The notes: generated by a model from the sequence alone, not told the origin. A DNA stretch of 61,620 nucleotides from an uncultured Dehalococcoidia bacterium (GCA_913049785.1 CAJWXP010000011.1:1-61620); one strand, 5' to 3'; positions 1 to 8,956 are shown, counted from the first letter of the stretch. Numbers and translations: made by a program.

Positions 1-82
1 AATCCCAGTTCGTAACACAAGTGCTTCAATGAATTTCGCAGTTCACCTTCGCCTAAAACAATAAGTTTAAAGTCACTGAAAT

Positions 83-658
83 ATGGATCACTTCGATAAA
101 GCAGCGAGGGTGCTGGGACTGGGCTACCCCGGCGGCCCGGCGATTCAGAAGACAGCCGCGCTTGCGACACGTGTAGAGCCGCTGCCTCGAGCGTGGATGC
201 GTGGGACGTTGGAGTTCAGCTTCAGCGGCCTCAAGACTGCCGTGCTGAATAAAGCTCGAGAACAAGGCGCCGCCCAGGGCGAGCCCTGGACCCAGGCTGA
301 CGTGGACCCTAGCAAATATGCCCAAGACTCAGAGTATTCCAAAGACATTGATGAAAAGCGGAGCGCCCTGGCGGCAGGGTTCCAGGAGGCTGTGGTTGAT
401 GTGCTGGTGCGCAAGACGCTGGAAGCTGTTGAGCAATACGACGCTCGTGGCATCATCGTAGGCGGCGGCGTCTCAGCCAACGCAGTCCTACGAGCAACGA
501 TTCAGGAGAAGTCGCCGGTCCCCGTAGCCATCCCCAGACCTGTGCTCTGCACCGACAACGGCGCAATGATCGCGGCTGCAGCGTTCTACGGCATCCAACG
601 AGGCCTTCAACCGGACATGGCAGTGGACGCCAACCCAAGGCTGAGCCTTGGCCCCTAA
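83..658 (+). pseudogene. tsaD: tsaD, 3' remnant (tRNA threonylcarbamoyladenosine synthase subunit)
   Basis: The 191-codon frame matches the C-terminal part of TsaD (Kae1/Gcp, ASKHA fold), the subunit that transfers threonylcarbamoyl to A37 of ANN-reading tRNAs. FDKAARVLGLGYPGGP (residues 4-19), FSFSGLKTA (45-53) and GGGVSANAVLR (127-137) are clear. The family is about 340 residues long. The first ~150, including the HxxxH metal site, are missing. An in-frame TGA at 77-79 closes the frame, and bases 1-82 are AT-rich and do not encode the missing part. The product could not work alone. It is either a truncated gene or a join at an assembly edge; the family call is secure. Confidence 0.8.
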
Positions 659-677
659 GGGGCTTCTGCTCCCCGAT

Positions 678-1160
678 ATGGATACGGTTAACCGTATTGC
701 GATGGAAAGAGTGCCGTTATTGGTGGAAAAAGCTCGCCTCACGCTAGTAGAGAACAAAGACTTAGTTGAGTCTGAGACTGAGGCATTGAAGGATGCGATT
801 GCGGAAGCGGTTGCTAACTCTCAGCTAGGTCATGACGACGTAGGCGAAGTCATTGAAAAACTTAGCTTCTTTATAGAAGATGGTGAGACATATCTCTTGC
901 TCAACCCAAAGAAATTGAAGAGACTGCCTGCACCACGTGCACCTAATGTTCAGAATACTGGTCTGAGTAATTCAGACCCTGTGTTCCGTATTGTTGATGG
1001 TCAACGTGAGGAAACGACCATTAGTGAAGCGGTGCAAGCCTACGCACGCGATGAACTTAAAAAGACGGGTGCATTTTCCAGAGGGTCATGGACGACCCTG
1101 CTTCCTAAGGTCAACGAGGATTTGGGTGATGCCAAGTTCTCGCTAGTTACTGCTGAATAA
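678..1160 (+). CDS. hypothetical protein, 160 aa, in an AT-richer insert
   Basis: I do not recognise this protein. It is soluble, mixed charge, rich in Glu/Lys/Asp in its first 75 residues (likely helical), with a Pro-rich turn near residue 85 and no signal peptide or membrane segment. The ATG at 678 is preferred because an earlier in-frame ATG at 648 lies inside tsaD; no strong Shine-Dalgarno is visible. Base composition is AT-richer than the neighbours. It sits between two 5'-truncated genes, tsaD and a DUF2851 gene, and is followed by a small hairpin at 1181-1198. This looks like inserted DNA. Function unknown. Confidence 0.55.
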   Translation: MDTVNRIAMERVPLLVEKARLTLVENKDLVESETEALKDAIAEAVANSQLGHDDVGEVIEKLSFFIEDGETYLLLNPKKLKRLPAPRAPNVQNTGLSNSDPVFRIVDGQREETTISEAVQAYARDELKKTGAFSRGSWTTLLPKVNEDLGDAKFSLVTAE

Positions 1161-1180
1161 AGTCTGGCTCTCGAAAAGTA

Positions 1181-1198
1181 TCGGGCTTATGCGCCCGA
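1181..1198 (+). terminator. small hairpin after the 678-1160 gene
   Basis: TCGGGC and GCCCGA form a 6-bp stem around TTATGC, followed a few bases later by TTTT. It is a plausible weak intrinsic terminator for the preceding gene. Confidence 0.35.
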
Positions 1199-1237
1199 CT
1201 AGGTTTTAACGTCAACAGGCGCGATTCCCCCGATGTC

Positions 1238-1702
1238 TGGCATCTCTTCCGCGTTCGGCCCAGCAATCACCCGTCACGTCGCATCATGGGCATGGCTGAA
1301 CTGCTGCATCGGTCGTGGGATACGGACCTGGTCGGCTGGGTTTCGGCTTTAGTCTCCACACAGCAGGTCTCGGAGGTGAAAAGCGCCTTGACGGTAGCAG
1401 AGCCCGAGTTGAACGCTGGTACCCTGATCGGAGCGAGTCGAGCAGCCGACCTTGCGGTGAGCGTGGTGCTGCCGTTCGCCCACGCTTGGGGCTTTATTAC
1501 GAAGATTACAGCTTTGTCCGAAGGGGCCATGTCTTTCTACCGTTCCTGGCCGCCCCTCCAGGAGAACGCTATAACTAAAGAAACCCTTAGGGTTCTCAGC
1601 GCCCATATGGAGGGCAATAGCGCAAAGTTACCGTTCAAGAGGACAGCGCGGAGGCAACAGGGGCTGATCTATTTGTACAAGCGCTATTTGCAAGGCGGAT
1701 AA
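1238..1702 (+). pseudogene. DUF2851 family protein, 3' remnant
   Basis: Read without regard to a start codon, the frame gives WHLFRVRPSNHPSRRI from 1238 and ends with RRQQGLIYLYKRYLQGG. Both are hallmarks of the C-terminal third of DUF2851 proteins, which are usually over 400 residues and of unknown function. Only about 154 residues remain. The first ATG is at 1286, inside the conserved block, and an in-frame TGA precedes the region near 1155, so the 5' half is absent. The truncation point coincides with the end of the AT-richer insert carrying the 678-1160 gene. Family call is moderately sure; activity is not expected. Confidence 0.65.
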
Positions 1703-1790
1703 GCCGGGGTGTGCTGGGTCGAGGGCGCTGCTCAAATGGACCCCTTGTGGATAATTACACCCACATCCGTCCGTCAGGGAACAAATGTGC

Positions 1791-2354
1791 CTAAGGCACC
1801 ACCTTGACGACGCCGTTGGCGGTGCCTTCCAGGAACGCTGTGAACGGGTAGCCTCGACGGGCCAGCTCTTCATCGCCGCCCTGGTGTCGATCGATGATGG
1901 CAGCAACATGGACTACCTTGCACCCCTCGGCCTCAGCAGCGGCTATCGCCTGGAAAAGGGACCCGGCGGTACTGCATGCATCGTCGACGATGAGCACTTT
2001 AGAGCCTGGCTTCAGCGGCCCTTCGATGAGTCGCCCAACGCCGTGGCCCTTGGCCTCTTTCCGCACCAGGAACCCCTGCACCGGGGAGCCCTGGAGGTAG
2101 CTGGTAAGGACGACGCCGGACACGATGGGATCAGCACCCAGGGTCAGCCCGCCGATGGCTTCCGCACCGCAGTCTATGGCCACCTGGAGGAACTCCGGAC
2201 CAAGGAGGCTGGCCCCCTCAGGGTCTAAGGACAGCAGCCGGCCGTCGAAGTAGTAGGTGCTTTTCTCGCCGGAACTCAGGGTGAAGTCGCCATAGGTCAG
2301 CGCTCCCAGCTCTTTAGTCCGGGCCAGGATCCGTTCTCTGCGCTCCGCTGTCAT
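1791..2354 (-). CDS. pyrE: orotate phosphoribosyltransferase
   Basis: Converts orotate and PRPP to orotidine 5'-phosphate in de novo pyrimidine synthesis, in the cytoplasm. The 187-residue length is typical. The type I phosphoribosyltransferase PRPP-binding motif is LIVDDACSTAGS at 121-132, and the N-terminal YGDFTLSSGEKSTYYFDGR (21-39) is the usual OPRTase signature. The loop FLVRKEAKGHG (95-105) carries the catalytic lysine. Its start overlaps the end of nadD by an ATGA, so it is translationally coupled as the last gene of obgE-nadD-pyrE. It converges on the DUF2851 remnant. Confidence 0.93.
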   Translation of the reverse strand: MTAERRERILARTKELGALTYGDFTLSSGEKSTYYFDGRLLSLDPEGASLLGPEFLQVAIDCGAEAIGGLTLGADPIVSGVVLTSYLQGSPVQGFLVRKEAKGHGVGRLIEGPLKPGSKVLIVDDACSTAGSLFQAIAAAEAEGCKVVHVAAIIDRHQGGDEELARRGYPFTAFLEGTANGVVKVVP

Positions 2355-2959
2355 CGTTTCTCCTTGTAAAGTCCATGTTCCTGGATATAGGTTTCGACAG
2401 TCGGCGGCACCAGGTACCTGATCGACCGACCCTCCGCCACACGCTCTCGAATGTCCGTAGCGCTCACGCCGATGGCCACGTCATCGACCATAGCCACGCG
2501 TTTCCTGATGCCGGGCAAGCTCGACTCAAGCGCCGAGAGATCGGGTTCCTCCTGGGCTGGTCGCCCGACCACTGCGAGGGTGCAGAGCTCAAGCACGCGT
2601 TCTGGCTGGCTCCATCGCCCGAAGTCCATCAACGCATCCGCACCGATGATGAAGAACAGCTCCGTCTGCAGGCCGTAGTCCTCCTTGAATTCCTCAAGGG
2701 TCTCAACGGTGTAGGACGGGCCGAACCGTTCCAACTCAGACGGCGACACCTTGAACTTCGGGTTGTCCCCCACCGCGGCCAGCACCATAGCCAGCCTGTG
2801 TTGCTTGGGTGTGATGGTGGTGTCCGCCTTCATCCATGGGTCGCCCGCCGGCACAAAGAGGACTCTATCAAGCCCTAAAGAGGACATAGCCTCTTCAGCG
2901 ATGATGAGGTGACCAAGGTGTATGGGATCAAAGGTGCCGCCCAGAATCCCCAGCTTCAC
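2351..2959 (-). CDS. nadD: nicotinate-nucleotide adenylyltransferase
   Basis: Adenylates nicotinate mononucleotide to deamido-NAD in NAD biosynthesis. The 202-residue protein begins MKLGILGGTFDPIHLGH, whose HxGH (H14-H17) is the nucleotidyltransferase signature. The second ATP-binding motif appears as GVSATDIRERV near residue 163, and IRYLVPPTVETYI follows at the C-terminus. It overlaps pyrE by 4 bp and lies about 100 bp after obgE on the same strand, a common bacterial pairing (obgE-nadD). All family landmarks are present. Confidence 0.94.
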   Translation of the reverse strand: MKLGILGGTFDPIHLGHLIIAEEAMSSLGLDRVLFVPAGDPWMKADTTITPKQHRLAMVLAAVGDNPKFKVSPSELERFGPSYTVETLEEFKEDYGLQTELFFIIGADALMDFGRWSQPERVLELCTLAVVGRPAQEEPDLSALESSLPGIRKRVAMVDDVAIGVSATDIRERVAEGRSIRYLVPPTVETYIQEHGLYKEKR

Positions 2960-3061
2960 TGTCCGGCCTCCGCAAGGATGAGATGTGGAGAAGCACTCCT
3001 CTGTAGGTCAGGGCGAATGGTAGGGAGGCGCGCAGGGAGCGTCAAGGGCAAAAGTAGTGCG

Positions 3062-4354
3062 TTACCACTCCATATCCGGAGCGACCATGTCACCCCAGTC
3101 GAACTCCCAATCGCCGATCTGGACAGGGTCCCCGTACTTGACGCCCTTTGCTTCGATGGCCCCTATCACGCCCAGCCGTTTGAACTCACGGAAGAGCTGA
3201 CCCACGATACGAGGGTCTTCTAAGTCTGACAGCGCAATAAGGCGTTCAGCCTTTGACCACCGGACATCGAGGGTCCCATCCTCCATGATGGTGAGAATCC
3301 CCCTCTTCGGCCGCACCGGAGCGCCATCGATGAACTTCTCTTTGGCCGGTTTCCGCTTTTCCTGGGCAGGCTCAACGCCCTGCAACAACCTGTCCAGCAC
3401 CACCTGGATGCCGTCGCCGGTGGCTGCAGAGATATCGAGCGGCTCAACACCAAGCGCATTCAGCTCTCCGCTCAGTTCCGATAATCGCTCCCGGACCTCG
3501 GGTATGTCGGTCTTGTTGATGACGACGACCTGCGGCCTCTTTGCCAGGTCAGGGCTGTACAGCTTCAACTCTTCGTTGACTCGCTTGAAGTCCTCTATGG
3601 GGTCGATCCCGCTGCCGTCCAGGAGGTGGAGGAAGATGCGTGTCCTCTCGGCGTGGCGGAGGAACTCATGGCCAAGGCCGACACCCTGATGTGCGCCCTC
3701 CACCAGGCCAGGTATCTCCGCGATAACAAAGGTTTCCCCTCGGTTATCCACAACACCAAGAACGGGCTCAAGTGTGGTGAAGGGGTACGCCGCAATCTTT
3801 GGATGAGCCGCGGTCACACGACTGACAAAGCTCGATTTCCCTGCGTTGGGGACACCGATGACTCCCACGTCAGCAAGGACCTTGACCTCTAAGGCAAGCT
3901 GGCGGGTATCGCCCTGCTCCCCGGCTTCCCGCAACAGCGGCTCCTGGTTGGTAGGAGAGACGAACTGGGCGTTTCCCTTGCCACCGATGCCCCCCCTGGC
4001 GATGAGCACTTTCATGCCGTCTTCCGAAAGGTCGATGGGGGAAACACCTTCGTCGGCACCCAGTGCTTGTGAAACGATCGTCCCTACAGGCACACGGATG
4101 ACGATGTCCTCGCCGTTCCGGCCATGTTTGTTTGATCGCTTACCAGAAACGCCGTGGCCCGCTCTATGCCTTCGTTTATACGTAAGGTGCTGGAGAGTAT
4201 TTTCATCAGAGGTGGCCAGGAGGTAGATCGAACCTCCATCGCCACCGTCGCCACCCTCAGGCCCGCCGCGGGCTACAAACTTCTCTCGACGGAAAGCTAA
4301 GAAACCGTCGCCACCATTCCCAGCTTGAACAACAATCCCAACGGTATCTATCAT
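3062..4354 (-). CDS. obgE: Obg family GTPase (ObgE/CgtA)
   Basis: Essential ribosome-associated GTPase acting in 50S maturation and stress control. The Gly-rich Obg fold spans about residues 1-158 (GNGGDGFLAFRREKF, GGDGGDGGSIYL). The G domain follows with G1 GVPNAGKSS, G3-like IPGLVEGAHQG and G4 NKTD. A C-terminal OCT domain runs from about 350 to 425. The 430 residues match the OCT-containing form. There is no Shine-Dalgarno before the ATG at 4354; instead TATAAT sits at 4367-4372 on this strand, only 12 nt upstream, suggesting a leaderless or near-leaderless mRNA. First gene of obgE-nadD-pyrE. Confidence 0.95.
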   Translation of the reverse strand: MIDTVGIVVQAGNGGDGFLAFRREKFVARGGPEGGDGGDGGSIYLLATSDENTLQHLTYKRRHRAGHGVSGKRSNKHGRNGEDIVIRVPVGTIVSQALGADEGVSPIDLSEDGMKVLIARGGIGGKGNAQFVSPTNQEPLLREAGEQGDTRQLALEVKVLADVGVIGVPNAGKSSFVSRVTAAHPKIAAYPFTTLEPVLGVVDNRGETFVIAEIPGLVEGAHQGVGLGHEFLRHAERTRIFLHLLDGSGIDPIEDFKRVNEELKLYSPDLAKRPQVVVINKTDIPEVRERLSELSGELNALGVEPLDISAATGDGIQVVLDRLLQGVEPAQEKRKPAKEKFIDGAPVRPKRGILTIMEDGTLDVRWSKAERLIALSDLEDPRIVGQLFREFKRLGVIGAIEAKGVKYGDPVQIGDWEFDWGDMVAPDMEW

Positions 4355-4366
4355 AATAGTATCTAA

Positions 4367-4372
4367 ATTATA
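4367..4372 (-). promoter_or_regulatory. -10 box for obgE, implying a leaderless transcript
   Basis: The consensus hexamer TATAAT reads on the minus strand, with 12 nt between it and the obgE ATG. No convincing -35 box is seen. The surrounding AT-rich DNA carries a direct repeat TATCTAAAT (4360-4368 and 4371-4379). Confidence 0.45.
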
Positions 4373-4495
4373 TCTAAATAAGAACTAATAAAAGTAGTGA
4401 TAAGCTTGCTCTCTTTGGGGGGAACATATCTGGAGGCGCTGTTAATATATAGTTATTATAGCAGTTGGAGCCGGAGGGAAGAGTGTTGTGATTAA

Positions 4496-4524
4496 AATGT
4501 CCCCACAGGCCCTGTGGGGACATT
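4496..4524. promoter_or_regulatory. 29-bp palindrome between obgE and purF
   Basis: Two perfect 14-bp arms (AATGTCCCCACAGG and its complement) flank a single C. The gap between divergent obgE and purF (4355-4671) otherwise holds AT-rich DNA on the left and a promoter on the right. The palindrome could be an operator for either gene or a hairpin. There is no T-tract to make it a classic terminator. Confidence 0.5.
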
Positions 4525-4572
4525 CATTTGAGGATTGGGGATGGCTGTCTCCTAAATCACCCTGACCCCCCG

Positions 4573-4602
4573 TTGACCCTACTGAAACCAGGGGTCTATA
4601 CT
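4573..4602 (+). promoter_or_regulatory. sigma70-type promoter upstream of purF
   Basis: TTGACC at 4573-4578 and TATACT at 4597-4602 are separated by 18 bp. Transcription would start about 60 bp before the purF start and probably serve purF-purM. Confidence 0.55.
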
Positions 4603-4671
4603 TTCAGAGCATCAGACAGGTACACTTAGTTGTAAGCCCCCGATTCCAAACCTGACCTTCAGGGAGGGTGT

Positions 4672-6072
4672 GTGGCAGACTCACCGCGGGAAGCCTGTGG
4701 CGTAGTTGGTATTTTCACCCCTGGCGAAGAAGCAGCACGCACCGCGTTCTTCGGCCTATTCTCACTTCAGCATAGAGGCCAGGAATCTGCCGGAATAGCG
4801 GCAGCGGACGGGTCCACCATCTCCTGTAGGACAGAGATGGGCCTTGTCAGCCAGGCCTTCCACGAGTTTGACCTGAGTCGACTCCCCGGGCATATTGCCG
4901 TAGGGCATACCCGGTATTCCACCACTGGATCAACTCACCTGGACAACGCGCAACCGCTAGAGGTTACGGGTATCCACGGGCGCATCGCCCTTGCCCACAA
5001 CGGAAACGTCATCAATGCTCTACCGCTTCGGGTCGAGATGGAAGGTGGCTGGGGGTGCAGGTTCACCACCTCAACCGACTCCGAGGTTATCGCTCAGATG
5101 CTGGTAAACGCTCCAGGCAAGGACTGGGGCGAACGCATCTCCTATCTGATGCGACGATTGAAGGGGGCGTACTCGGTAGCGTTCATCACGGAAGATACGT
5201 TGATTGCCATGCGTGATCCCTTGGGCGTCCGGCCCCTGTGTGTCGGGATGTACAACGGTGGTTGGGTAGTGGCGTCAGAATCGTGTGCGCTTGACCACAT
5301 CGGGGCGAAGCTCCTGAGGGAACTCGACCCGGGCGAAGCGATACAGATTGATGCCGATGGCCTCCGCACCATCCATAACGGCAATGACGGCAAGAGAGCG
5401 CTGTGCTCGTTCGAGTACATCTACTTTGCCAGGCCGGACAGCATCCTTGACTCACGACTGGTTCACTCAGCGCGACGTGAGATGGGCCGGCAGCTCGCAC
5501 TGCAAGCTCCTGTGGATGCGGATATGGTCATGGGCGTGCCGGACTCGGCAACCGCTGCCGGTGTAGGGTACGCAGAGGCGTCAGGGATCCCCTACCAAGA
5601 GGGGCTTATCAAGAACCGCTATGTAGGCCGGACGTTCATCCAACCCGACCAGCGACTACGGGACCTGGGCGTCCGCCTGAAGTTCAACCCGCTGCCGGAA
5701 GTGCTTGAGGGCAAACGCGTCATCGTCGTGGACGACAGCATCGTGCGAGGCACAACGACACCCCACGTGGTCAACCTGCTCCGAAGCGCAGGGGCCAAGG
5801 AAGTGCACCTGCGAGTGTGTGCACCTCCCATCATCTCTACCTGCCACTTCGGCGTTGACATGGCAACCAAGGGAGAGTTGTTGGCGGCCCAGAAGACCAT
5901 CCCTGAAATATGCGAGTACGTTGGCGCGGATTCACTGGAGTTCCTCACTGTGGAGGGGCTCTTCAAGGCTATCGGTAGGGAGCCCGACCAGTGCTGTGCG
6001 GCCTGTTTCACCGGGAACTATCCCATTGAAGTCCAGCTAGAGCTGGGCAAGATGGCGCTGGAGCGGCACTAG
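4672..6072 (+). CDS. purF: amidophosphoribosyltransferase
   Basis: Catalyses the first committed step of purine synthesis, making 5-phosphoribosylamine from PRPP and glutamine. After a short leader (GTG start, residues 1-8) the class II glutaminase begins at C9 (ACGVVGIF), the N-terminal nucleophile after processing. The phosphoribosyltransferase half carries the PRPP loop VIVVDDSIVRGTTT near residue 350 and conserved Cys residues towards the end (CCAACF). The length of 466 is normal. A GGGAGGG lies just before the start. It heads a purine gene run with purM and purH. Confidence 0.95.
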   Translation: MADSPREACGVVGIFTPGEEAARTAFFGLFSLQHRGQESAGIAAADGSTISCRTEMGLVSQAFHEFDLSRLPGHIAVGHTRYSTTGSTHLDNAQPLEVTGIHGRIALAHNGNVINALPLRVEMEGGWGCRFTTSTDSEVIAQMLVNAPGKDWGERISYLMRRLKGAYSVAFITEDTLIAMRDPLGVRPLCVGMYNGGWVVASESCALDHIGAKLLRELDPGEAIQIDADGLRTIHNGNDGKRALCSFEYIYFARPDSILDSRLVHSARREMGRQLALQAPVDADMVMGVPDSATAAGVGYAEASGIPYQEGLIKNRYVGRTFIQPDQRLRDLGVRLKFNPLPEVLEGKRVIVVDDSIVRGTTTPHVVNLLRSAGAKEVHLRVCAPPIISTCHFGVDMATKGELLAAQKTIPEICEYVGADSLEFLTVEGLFKAIGREPDQCCAACFTGNYPIEVQLELGKMALERH

Positions 6073-6164
6073 GAAGTTAGTCCATCACCCCATGTTCCCA
6101 GTTGGAGCCCACCCGTAGAATTCCAAACTTGATCTGTTCCACTTGCTAGTGAAGGAGCAAACCC

Positions 6165-7181
6165 GTGTCTGAAGAGGTCTACAAGGTCGCAGGAGTAGAC
6201 CGTGACGCAGCGGGCAGCGCGAAAGACCGCATCTTCAAGCTAGCCAGATCCACCTTCACCCCCGGCGTCCTGGGCGACATCGGTGCTTTTGGTGCGCTCT
6301 ACCAGGTGGCAGGGTATAAAGACCCCGTCCTGGTAGCTCACACGGACGGAGTTGGCACCAAACTCCGCATCGCCAGCCTGATGGGTCGCTACGACACCGT
6401 GGGCATCGACATCGTCAACCACACCACCAACGATATCCTGACGTGCGGCGCCAAACCCCTGTTCTTCCTGGACTACATGGGCATGGGCACACTCTCCACA
6501 GACAAGGTGGAATCCCTGGTGTCCGGCATGGCGAAGGCCTGCAAAGCTCTGGAATGCGCACTCATCGGTGGCGAGACGGCAGAGATGCCGGGCATGTACG
6601 TTGGCGAGGATGTGGAACTGGTGGGGTTTGTGGTCGGCGCGGTTGAGCGCGATGCCGTTATCGATGGCTCGGGCATCGCAGCGGGCGACGTGCTGTTGGG
6701 CCTGCCATCCAACGGCCTGCACACCAATGGGTACTCGCTGGTACGCAAGCTCTTCGGTATCGACGACGACCCAACCGTCCTGGGCAAGTACACGGCAGAG
6801 CTGGGCGTGACTCTGGGCGACGCGCTCCTGGTTCCCCACATGTCGTACGTGGCTCAGCTGACGCCCACGTTGGACCGCATCAAGGGCATGGCCCACATCA
6901 CCGGCGGTGGGTTCACCGACAACGTCCCGCGGATGCTGCCGGATGGCCTAGCGGCTCGGCTGGACAGCACTGCCTGGGCGGTTCCCCCACTCTTCCAACT
7001 CATTCAACAGCAGGGCAACATCGGCGAGGAAGAGATGAACAGAGTGTTCAACATGGGCATCGGCATGATCGTTGCCGTAGCGCCTGGCGATGCTGCATCG
7101 GTACGCGCTGACATCCCCGAGGCTATCGTGGTCGGCGAAGTGGCACCGGCAGGCGACGGGCCACAGGTGGTCATCTCCTAG
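6165..7181 (+). CDS. purM: phosphoribosylformylglycinamidine cyclo-ligase (AIR synthetase)
   Basis: ATP-dependent closure of FGAM to aminoimidazole ribotide, the fifth step of purine synthesis. HTDGVGTKLRIA (59-70) and GGETAEMPGMY (about 134-144) are the PurM ATP-binding and active-site signatures, and ITGGGFTDNVPRML lies in the C-terminal half. At 338 residues it is full length. The GTG start at 6165 is preceded by AAGGAG at good spacing. It follows purF by 92 bp on the same strand, so co-transcription is likely. Confidence 0.95.
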   Translation: MSEEVYKVAGVDRDAAGSAKDRIFKLARSTFTPGVLGDIGAFGALYQVAGYKDPVLVAHTDGVGTKLRIASLMGRYDTVGIDIVNHTTNDILTCGAKPLFFLDYMGMGTLSTDKVESLVSGMAKACKALECALIGGETAEMPGMYVGEDVELVGFVVGAVERDAVIDGSGIAAGDVLLGLPSNGLHTNGYSLVRKLFGIDDDPTVLGKYTAELGVTLGDALLVPHMSYVAQLTPTLDRIKGMAHITGGGFTDNVPRMLPDGLAARLDSTAWAVPPLFQLIQQQGNIGEEEMNRVFNMGIGMIVAVAPGDAASVRADIPEAIVVGEVAPAGDGPQVVIS

Positions 7182-7335
7182 GATTATCGTCCCTTCATCT
7201 CCATCTGCGGCATTCCAGCAAAATCCCTGAATTCTGACACCCTCCAACGGTTCTCAACAGCCTTTGTCATGTGTACCATAAAGCCACACCCCAGGCATCT
7301 TTGATGTGAAACCTACTCAAGAGAAGGCGACTGCT

Positions 7336-8865
7336 ATGAAAGCCCTTATCAGTGTCTATAACAAAACCGGCGTCGTGGATTTGGCTCGCGCACTAGAAAA
7401 GGCAGGCTTCGGCCTGGTCAGTACCGGCGGCACCCACGAGCTCCTCATCAAGGAGGGGCTGACAGTCCAGCAGGTGTCCGAACTTACCGGTTCTCCCGAG
7501 ATGTTGGACGGTCGAGTGAAGACGCTGCATCCCGTCGTCCACGGCGGCTTGCTGGCACGTCGCGATCTCCCGGAGCACATGGCGCAACTCACCGAGCACG
7601 GCATGGACACTATCGATGTGGTGGTGGTGAACCTCTACCCCTTCGAGGCTACCGTGGCACGAGAGGGCGTCCCTGATCAGGAGATCTTGGAGAACATCGA
7701 CATCGGTGGCCCCACGATGTTGCGAGCGGCGGCCAAGAACCACCCTGCAGTCACGGTGGTTGTGGATCCGGCTGATTACGAATGGGTAGCTGAGAGCATC
7801 GCTAAGGGGGGCATGTCGGCGGAAGAGCGACGTCGTTTGGCTGCGACCGCGTTCGCCCATGTTTCCTTTTATGACAGCATCGTCGCGTTGTGGATGCGAG
7901 GCCCGGAAGATCCCTTCCCCAAGGAGATGACCGTGGGAGTGCGCCGTGTTGCACAACTTCGCTACGGTGAGAACCCGCACCAGCAGGCTGCGCTGTACGC
8001 CAACGCACCGGGGACTGGCGGGGTGGTGGGTGCCGAGCAGCTCCACGGCAAGGAGCTTTCCTATAACAACATCCTGGACGCTGACGCCGCATGGCGCTCT
8101 GTCAACGAGTTCACGGACCAGGCGGTCTCCATCATCAAGCACACCAACTCCTGCGGTCTGGCCTGCGACGATGACCAGGCTGAGGCGTTCCGAAAAGCGC
8201 TGGCCGGTGACCCGGTGTCTGCGTATGGCGGCATCGTGGGCTTCAACCGACCGGTGACGTCAGAAGCCGTGGAGGCGCTGCGTAAGATCTTCTTTGAGGT
8301 CATCATCGCGCCAGGCTACGAACCGGAAGCGCTCGAGACGCTACAGAAAAAGCGTGACCTCCGCATTCTCCTAGTCCCTCCCACACCCGGAGGTTCAGCA
8401 CTGGGAACACCGCTGGCGGTACGTCGCGTATCCGGCGGGTTGCTGTACCAGGGGCCGGACATTCTGGATGAGGACCCCGCAAGCTGGAATGTCGTCACAG
8501 AACGTGCTCCGACCGAGGCTGAGATGGCCGACCTGGTCTTCGCGTGGAAAGCGGCGAAGCACATCAAGTCCAACACCATCGTGCTGGTCAAGGACCGTGC
8601 ACTCATAGGAATGGGGGCGGGCCAGCCCAACCGGATCACCAGCGTCCACCTCTCGGCGAGGGCTGCGGGTGAGCGAGTATCGGGCACGGTGCTGGCGTCT
8701 GACGCGTTCTTCCCCTTTGCAGACGGCGTGGAACTGGCGGCTGAAAGCGGCATCACTGCGGTGGTGCAGCCTGGCGGCTCCATCCGTGACGACGAGGTCA
8801 TCGCTGCGGCTAACAAGGCTGGCATCGCGATGGTTTGCACCGGCGTCCGGCACTTCCTCCACTAG
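7336..8865 (+). CDS. purH: bifunctional AICAR formyltransferase / IMP cyclohydrolase
   Basis: Performs the last two steps to IMP. The MGS-like cyclohydrolase domain (about 1-140) has STGGT and LDGRVKTLHPVVHGGLL. The AICAR formyltransferase domain follows with RYGENPHQQAALY and KHTNSCGLA, where the family usually has Pro instead of Ser. I start at the ATG at 7336 (MKALISVYNKTG), which has AGAAGG upstream and matches family N-termini; an in-frame GTG at 7306 would add ten residues. Total 509 residues. The stop is followed immediately by a family B hairpin. Confidence 0.94.
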   Translation: MKALISVYNKTGVVDLARALEKAGFGLVSTGGTHELLIKEGLTVQQVSELTGSPEMLDGRVKTLHPVVHGGLLARRDLPEHMAQLTEHGMDTIDVVVVNLYPFEATVAREGVPDQEILENIDIGGPTMLRAAAKNHPAVTVVVDPADYEWVAESIAKGGMSAEERRRLAATAFAHVSFYDSIVALWMRGPEDPFPKEMTVGVRRVAQLRYGENPHQQAALYANAPGTGGVVGAEQLHGKELSYNNILDADAAWRSVNEFTDQAVSIIKHTNSCGLACDDDQAEAFRKALAGDPVSAYGGIVGFNRPVTSEAVEALRKIFFEVIIAPGYEPEALETLQKKRDLRILLVPPTPGGSALGTPLAVRRVSGGLLYQGPDILDEDPASWNVVTERAPTEAEMADLVFAWKAAKHIKSNTIVLVKDRALIGMGAGQPNRITSVHLSARAAGERVSGTVLASDAFFPFADGVELAAESGITAVVQPGGSIRDDEVIAAANKAGIAMVCTGVRHFLH

Positions 8866-8892
8866 GGAGGGCGAAGCCCTCCACCCAGGCTG
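8866..8892 (+). repeat. family B post-stop hairpin, copy 1 (after purH)
   Basis: GGAGGGC-GAA-GCCCTCC starts at the base after the purH stop codon, followed by the family tail CACCCAGGCTGACTG. Copies after three other genes keep the tail but change the arms in a compensatory way, pointing to an RNA hairpin at mRNA 3' ends. Confidence 0.6.
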
Positions 8893-8956
8893 ACTGTAGC
8901 TTGTTGATACCAAAGTCTGGACAGCAACCTTGGGAATATGGTCTGCTGTACTTTGT

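Noticed and set aside
1160-1240. Integron attC site or cassette around the 678-1160 gene
   Set aside because: No paired RYYYAAC/GTTRRRY boxes could be found; only a small hairpin.
4525-4671. Purine riboswitch before purF
   Set aside because: The conserved loop sequences of the guanine/adenine aptamer are absent; only a promoter is supported.
6240-6896. 218-codon minus-strand open frame
   Set aside because: Shadow of purM; His-rich low-information composition and no ribosome-binding site.
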